DNA of 64,000 bases, from assembly GCA_028023455.1 (NCBI GenBank), contig JAQFVV010000183.1:1178001-1242000 (forward strand). The letters are read 5' to 3'. Below, piece after piece: positions 59,317 through 64,000 of this stretch. The position numbers and the translations under genes are program-made. Under the pieces are notes generated by a model. It did not search any database. It was not told the DNA's origin and worked only from the letters and a program-made list of their open reading frames with translations. This stretch comes from Epiperipatus broadwayi. Lineage: Eukaryota > Onychophora > Udeonychophora > Euonychophora > Peripatidae. How positions within the stretch are numbered: the stretch's first letter is position 1; each line of letters opens with the position of its first letter.

Positions 59317-59654
59317 ACAAGTTAATATGCCATTAATTATTATAATTTTAAATGAATTCTTTAAATAACAAGTTATGACCTTGATAGCAAAAAAATGATG
59401 CAATATAGAACAATTTCTAGTCAAGTTTGTTTATCACTTTTAGAATTTATACTGTGACATGAGCAAATAATCCTTAACAAATGTTAAATCAATCCAGACT
59501 ATAAATTAATGCATAATAAAATCTTTTTAACTTTGAAATCCCACTAACACAATTAACCAATCAACTTCTTAGTTATTTAACTATGATGCCATCTTCCACA
59601 CACACATGCACAACCAATTCATCACTACAGTACTTTTACTTACATCTTATTTAT
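59317..59654. other. No recognisable feature
   Basis: AT-rich spacer with a short (CA)n near 59598. Confidence 0.3.
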
Positions 59655-60075
59655 TCTTTAACATAATATTCTAGTCTCACCACTTTTATGCCATCTAGTG
59701 TAAGCTTTAGAAATCAATAGGTATTAAATATTTTTTTTATTTAGTGATCTTTTATCCAAATATCCTCCAACGAATTGGCCTGAAAAGAAAAATATATTCA
59801 ATGTGGGTTGGTAGCTTGATAGTGTAACAAAAAGAAAACAAATGGTTGTTATAGAAAAGTTGCATTATATTCAAAGGTCCAATTGCATTGTTCAAAAAGT
59901 TCAAAAAAGCACCTCATCGATGAAAGCCATAACCTAGAAACTAGTCTGGGAATATTTAAATAGGACAGAACTTGTTAGGAAATATACTGAACACTATCAT
60001 GACATCTATTGATTACTAAAACTTACACTAGATGGCATAAAAATGGGTGGTAATAGATGATTATGCTAACATAAG
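59655..60075. mobile_element. Foldback element, diverged relative of family C
   Basis: Left cttttatgccatctagtgta and aatcaataggtatt pair with right attgattactaaaacttaca and tagatggcataaaaatggg. The right arm also carries gatgaaagccataacctaga and aactagtctggga, which are family C internal blocks. Pairing is weaker than in other copies. Confidence 0.6.
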
Positions 60076-60345
60076 CATATATGTAATCCTACACCTCCAA
60101 TTATATTTAAACCATGTTTTATTTTCATTTTCAAATACTATTTTTTATTACTTTATGCAATCCTCTTCATATTTTACTACATTTTTCTATTAGATAAAAT
60201 ATAATGAAACTAATTCTATAAAAGAGTTTGAAATTGATCTTGAAAATGACTATAGTATATGACCAAAAGGTAGTGGAAATTATAAAATAATATAGAATAT
60301 ACAGATGTAGAAAAATTTATTACATACAGTAAATTAGATTTGCTA
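60076..60345. other. No recognisable feature
   Basis: AT-rich spacer. Confidence 0.3.
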
Positions 60346-61440
60346 CATTTTCATTTACCATTGACAAACTCCCTCCACTCACAACTTTGACACCATCCAT
60401 TTCATATAAATACAATAATGATTATTACTAATCATTTTCGAAACTAGAGATTATCTCTAGCACAGATATAAACTTTAAACCTCAGTTAAAGATTAATATA
60501 TCTGATTTTTTTTATTTTACACACACACGGAGTTATTAACCTTTCTCTTTCCCATGTGTAATATCTTATAGATATAATAAACACCTCCATACTTCCCCAT
60601 TCTTTTTAAATTCACTTAAATACGATATAATAAAAGACAAATGTGTGTGTAAAATAAAATAAAAATCAGATATATTAATTTTTAACTAAGGTTTAAAGTT
60701 TATATCTGTGCTAGAGATAATCTCTAGTTTCGAACATGATTAGTAATAATCATTATTGTATTTATCTGAAATGGATGGTGTCAAAGTTGTGAGTGAAGAA
60801 AGTTTGACAATGGTAAATGAAAATGTAACAATTTACTCTAGATAAATACTTTTCATATAATAAAGATATATATGAGAGATAGTGACCTGGGCCAACTGAT
60901 GAGTGCTGGTTCAGCACGAAATGCATCTTGGGGGTCATTTGTCTTTTATTATATCTTTATTTAAGTGAATTTAAAAAGAATGGGGAAGTATGGAGGTGTT
61001 TATTATATCTATAAGATATTACACATGGGAAAGAGAAAAGTTAATAACTCCTTATGTGTGTAAAATAAAAATAAGAAATCAGATATATTAATTTTTAACT
61101 GAGATTTAAAGCTTATATCTGTGCTAGAGATAATCTCTAGTTTCGAAAATGATTAATAATAATCATTATTGTATTTATCTGAAATGGATGGTGTCAAAGT
61201 TGTGAGTAGAGGAAGTTTGACAATGGTAAATGAAAATGTAACAATTTACTCTAGATAAATACTTTTCATATAATAAAGATATATATGAGAGATAGTGACC
61301 TGGACCAACTGATGAGTACTAGTTCAGCACGAAATGCATCTTGGGAGTCATTTGTCTTTTATCATATCTTTATTTAAGTGAGTTTAAAAAGAATGGGGAA
61401 GTGTGGAGATGCTTATTATATCTATAAATCAGATTTGTAA
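60346..61440. repeat. Repeat family G: inverted unit plus two tandem units
   Basis: Two direct units (about 60633-61058 and 61059-61440) share aaatcagatatattaatttt, ctgtgctagagataatctct, gaaatggatggtgtcaaag, a family B core (gatgagtgctggttcagcac) and the tail aaaaagaatggggaagt. The left part (60346-60632) is an inverted copy of the head and tail without the core. The whole is thus a mixed inverted-tandem array, with a fragment also at 50650-50710. Confidence 0.75.
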
Positions 61441-62447
61441 ATAAAATGAATATGTAGAATGTTATTTTTATATAATGGAATTAATGGGCCAAATTTGAGA
61501 AGAAGAAGGAACTATTTATTTATTCATTAAATTAATAAATTAGTCTTTTTATATTAAAATTACTTACGCTCCAAAAAAAGACGTAAGAAAATAGTTGTAT
61601 GCAAATTAAAAATTGATTAACTTATTGACATTTATAAAGCATGGATTGCTAGGTCATGCACAGTCTGTGATGATAATTTGTCTGGCCTGTCTGTGATGAT
61701 AATTTGTCTGGCCTGTATATGATGCACAAGCATAATATTTTTTTATAATTTTACCACAAAAATGTTAAATTATATAAACAGAGATTATGTGTTCGGTAAC
61801 ACGTGACAAATCTCTAAGTCCTCCCCCAGAAAAAAATTTAAGTAAAATAGACTTAAAATGAAATTCTGAACATAGTTTGTTTAATAAAGTTTTTGTAAAA
61901 TGGTTATAAAATGACTTATTGTAAAACATATGTGCCATTGTGATCTACCTCATATCCCCAAAACAATACATTGTATCGAAAAATGTCTCAAACAAAACTT
62001 ACTTGGATTGTAATTCTACATAACTTTTGTCAATGGTTTTTTTAAATCTAAATCTAAAGGGTTATCGTGAGTTATAAGTTCGGTTGATTATTCAGATATA
62101 AACAATTAATTTTATTTTAAAAAAATTCAAAATCAGAAAACGAAGTTTCATAATTCCAAAAAAAAAAATTCAATTACTCTTTATCTTCCACATATATTTT
62201 AAGGACATGTTTTATATTCTATCAGCCTACTTCTTTGTTATTCCTTGCCCCCCCCCCCCAATATTTATAATTGCTTTTTTTAAATAACATTTTATAACTT
62301 CTTTTTAGTACATTTCATTCTTTTACTTTTCTTTCCAGATCTCTCTAAAATTGTTATCATTTGTTAATTTACACATCAAACATAAAATTGTAGCTTCATT
62401 CAGCTCAAATCGCCATCTAATCATACTCCTCCACTCATACTCATTTT
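61441..62447. other. No recognisable feature
   Basis: AT-rich spacer with a small direct repeat (ctgtgatgataatttgtctg twice, 61667-61705) and a C-run at 62251-62260. Confidence 0.4.
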
Positions 62448-62800
62448 AATAATAACATGAAAGGCTAAAACATTTGACAGATGTGCTTTAAAAATGCTTA
62501 TGTGACAGCTAACGTCAGATGTAATAATGACTGCACATGAAATTCTCAATTCAAAAACACAAGCCAGAAATACGAGAAAAAGATGGAACCAACTTTCTTA
62601 AATTTAAGTAGAGAAGAAGGTGGGTTCCATCTTTTTCTTGTATTTCTGGCTTGTGTTTTTGAATTGAAAATTTCATGTGCAGTCATTATTACATTTGATT
62701 GGCTATCACATAAGCATTTTTAAAGTGCATTTGTCCAATGTTTTAGCCATTCACATTATTATATCATCTGCTTGCACTTAATAAATTTAATATATTCATA
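62448..62800. mobile_element. Foldback element, arms about 150 bp
   Basis: Left arm (aacatgaaaggctaaaacat, tgtgctttaaaaatgctta, gactgcacatgaaattctca, acacaagccagaaatac) and right arm carry the same blocks inverted; the centre is near 62605-62620. The right outer end (atatcatctgcttgcactta) is shared with the fragment at 32540-32610. No coding sequence. Confidence 0.8.
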
Positions 62801-63095
62801 TTCATTTTATAACTTTCCAAATTTTATCATCTACAGTGATCTTTTAAATAATTGTTAATCTTCCATGGTTCTAAATTTTGTCTAATAATTTAATTTCTTC
62901 TGGTAGCATAAGATCTAATCAAATTTTCATTTTCAATATATTATTTTATAAATAAATGAATTTGTAAATTATTATTTAATTTATTATAGTATATGCTTAT
63001 ACACTACCAAAATAGTATGAAAACATATTTGACAAATCTTTATAACCTTTGGGGGAAAAAATATGATAGTTCCCATGTACAAGAATATTTTTTAA
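62801..63095. other. No recognisable feature
   Basis: AT-rich spacer. Confidence 0.3.
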
Positions 63096-63215
63096 ACCAC
63101 TAAACATCACATGATCACCATTTCTTATGCTTACTCATAACTGTTATTAAAACAGGCAAAACTCTTCATACAGTAATATGCAATAGATGGCACTACTGTA
63201 TGGAGAGTTTTTAAA
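63096..63215. repeat. Fragment of foldback family C (both termini)
   Basis: Begins aaccactaaacatcacatga, tcaccatttcttatgcttac, ctgttattaaaacaggcaaa, then gatggcactactgtatggag in opposite orientation. It is a strongly deleted copy that joins directly to the LINE sequence at its right. Confidence 0.7.
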
Positions 63216-63218
63216 ACC

Positions 63219-64000
63219 ATGGAAGAGTTGATTGGAAATGAGTAGGAGGACTGGTGTGATGAAATAGAAAAAGTGGCAAATAGGGTTTTAGGTGAGAATA
63301 TTCAGAAAAATAAAAGTAATAGAAAAATGAGAGTTAATAAAAGTGTAAAAGAGAGGGAAAAAACATGCAGAGAATATAAGTGTGCTATTAAAAATAAAGA
63401 AAGTGAAAAAGATATTAATGCTAAATGGGAAAAGTAATTAGAAAAGAAGAAGTTAGCTAAAATAGATAATTATAGAGAGAGAATGAAACTAAATAGTAAA
63501 TTATTGGATGATATTAATAAAAGTGGAAGAGATGGGAGTAAAAAATTTTGGAATTACATTAAAAGGAGAAATTTAGGGGAGAGAGAGATAGTATTACTGG
63601 ATGAGGAGGGAATAGAGTGTAGCTCTAGAGAAGAATTAGAGAGAATATTGAATAGTTATGTAATGGATATAGAAAAGATGTTAGATGTGAAGGACAGAGG
63701 GATAGAAAATATGAAAGCATATAGTAATGGGAATATTATGTTTACAGAAAATGAACTGAATGAGGCAGGGAAGAAATTGAGAAGTGGTAAGGCAAGAGGA
63801 TTAGATGGATGGGCAGCAGAGATGGTAATGAATTTGGGGCATAGGGCAAAAGTAAAGTTACTATCATGTTTTAATAAGATGGCACAGAAGAGAGGTTTTC
63901 AGGGTAGTTGGAGTAATACAAGAGTAAGATTATTATTTAAAGGAAAAGGTAAGGATCATAGAAAGTTAAATAATTATAGACCAATAGCAGTAATATCAGT
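63219..64000 (+). pseudogene. LINE reverse transcriptase region, running off the window
   Basis: One reading frame from ATG 63219 to the window end, interrupted by a TAG (63243-63245) and one internal TAA near 63436. It reads a Lys/Glu-rich linker, KKFWNYIKRRN near 63545-63575, then KLRSGKARGLDGWAAEM near 63775-63825, a CFNKM block, GFQGSWSN and YRPIAVIS at the edge. These are the linker and first RT blocks (KxxGxDGxxxE, fN, W, yRPIaxxS) of animal LINE ORF2 proteins. The catalytic YxDD motif lies outside the window. The upstream endonuclease is absent and family C sequence abuts the 5' side, so the copy is probably 5'-truncated. Only two stops in about 260 codons suggests moderate age. Confidence 0.75.

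Noticed and set aside
60633-61440. CRISPR-like or satellite array
   Set aside because: There are only two direct units of about 400 bp and an inverted one; no short regular repeats with unique spacers occur anywhere in the window.

Overview
The window looks like intergenic, repeat-rich DNA from an AT-rich invertebrate animal genome; by eye about three quarters or more of the bases are A or T. The evidence for an animal is the set of repeats: Penelope-like retroelements with a GIY-YIG endonuclease, several decayed LINE ORF2 tails, tRNA-derived SINEs with target-site duplications and A-tails, hAT-type deletion derivatives with 8-bp duplications, and long GATA/GGAT microsatellites. The lineage cannot be fixed from the sequence alone. 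No host protein gene, rRNA or intact tRNA was found. Every coding signal recognised belongs to a transposable element, and most other open frames are chance openings in AT-rich DNA or in repeats.

Layout. 0-5 kb: a LINE 3' fragment, a SINE, a 550-bp foldback, and an old head-to-head pair of Penelope-like remnants. 5-8.3 kb: a complex tetranucleotide microsatellite, a tandem duplication of about 390 bp, a foldback element and a SINE. 9.7-13.3 kb: a LINE tail and the first complete copy of a foldback family (family C). 14.9-19.2 kb: the main feature, a nearly perfect palindrome of about 4.2 kb made of two head-to-head Penelope-like elements. The minus-strand copy has an open 660-codon frame; the plus-strand copy differs at few positions but has three single-base frame breaks. 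22-35.8 kb: SINE copies, a 5'-truncated third copy of the same Penelope-like element (31.2 kb), and several foldbacks and tandem units. 38.8-43.3 kb: a direct duplication of about 2 kb containing a small conserved open frame. 45-52.4 kb: SINEs, a tandem repeat interrupted by a SINE, foldbacks and two LINE remnants. 54.7-57.4 kb: a family C copy, a LINE split by a foldback insertion with a 13-bp duplication, and a hAT deletion derivative that keeps the start of its transposase. 58-64 kb: a hAT nested in a SINE, tandem and inverted repeats, another foldback, and a LINE reverse-transcriptase region running off the right edge.

The parts do not form a pathway. The only protein likely to have been functional recently is the Penelope-like RT-endonuclease. 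The most notable structural theme is inversion: two head-to-head Penelope-like pairs of very different age, each with a central spacer of about 20 nt, and many unrelated foldback elements. All calls were made by reading the sequence, without database searches.
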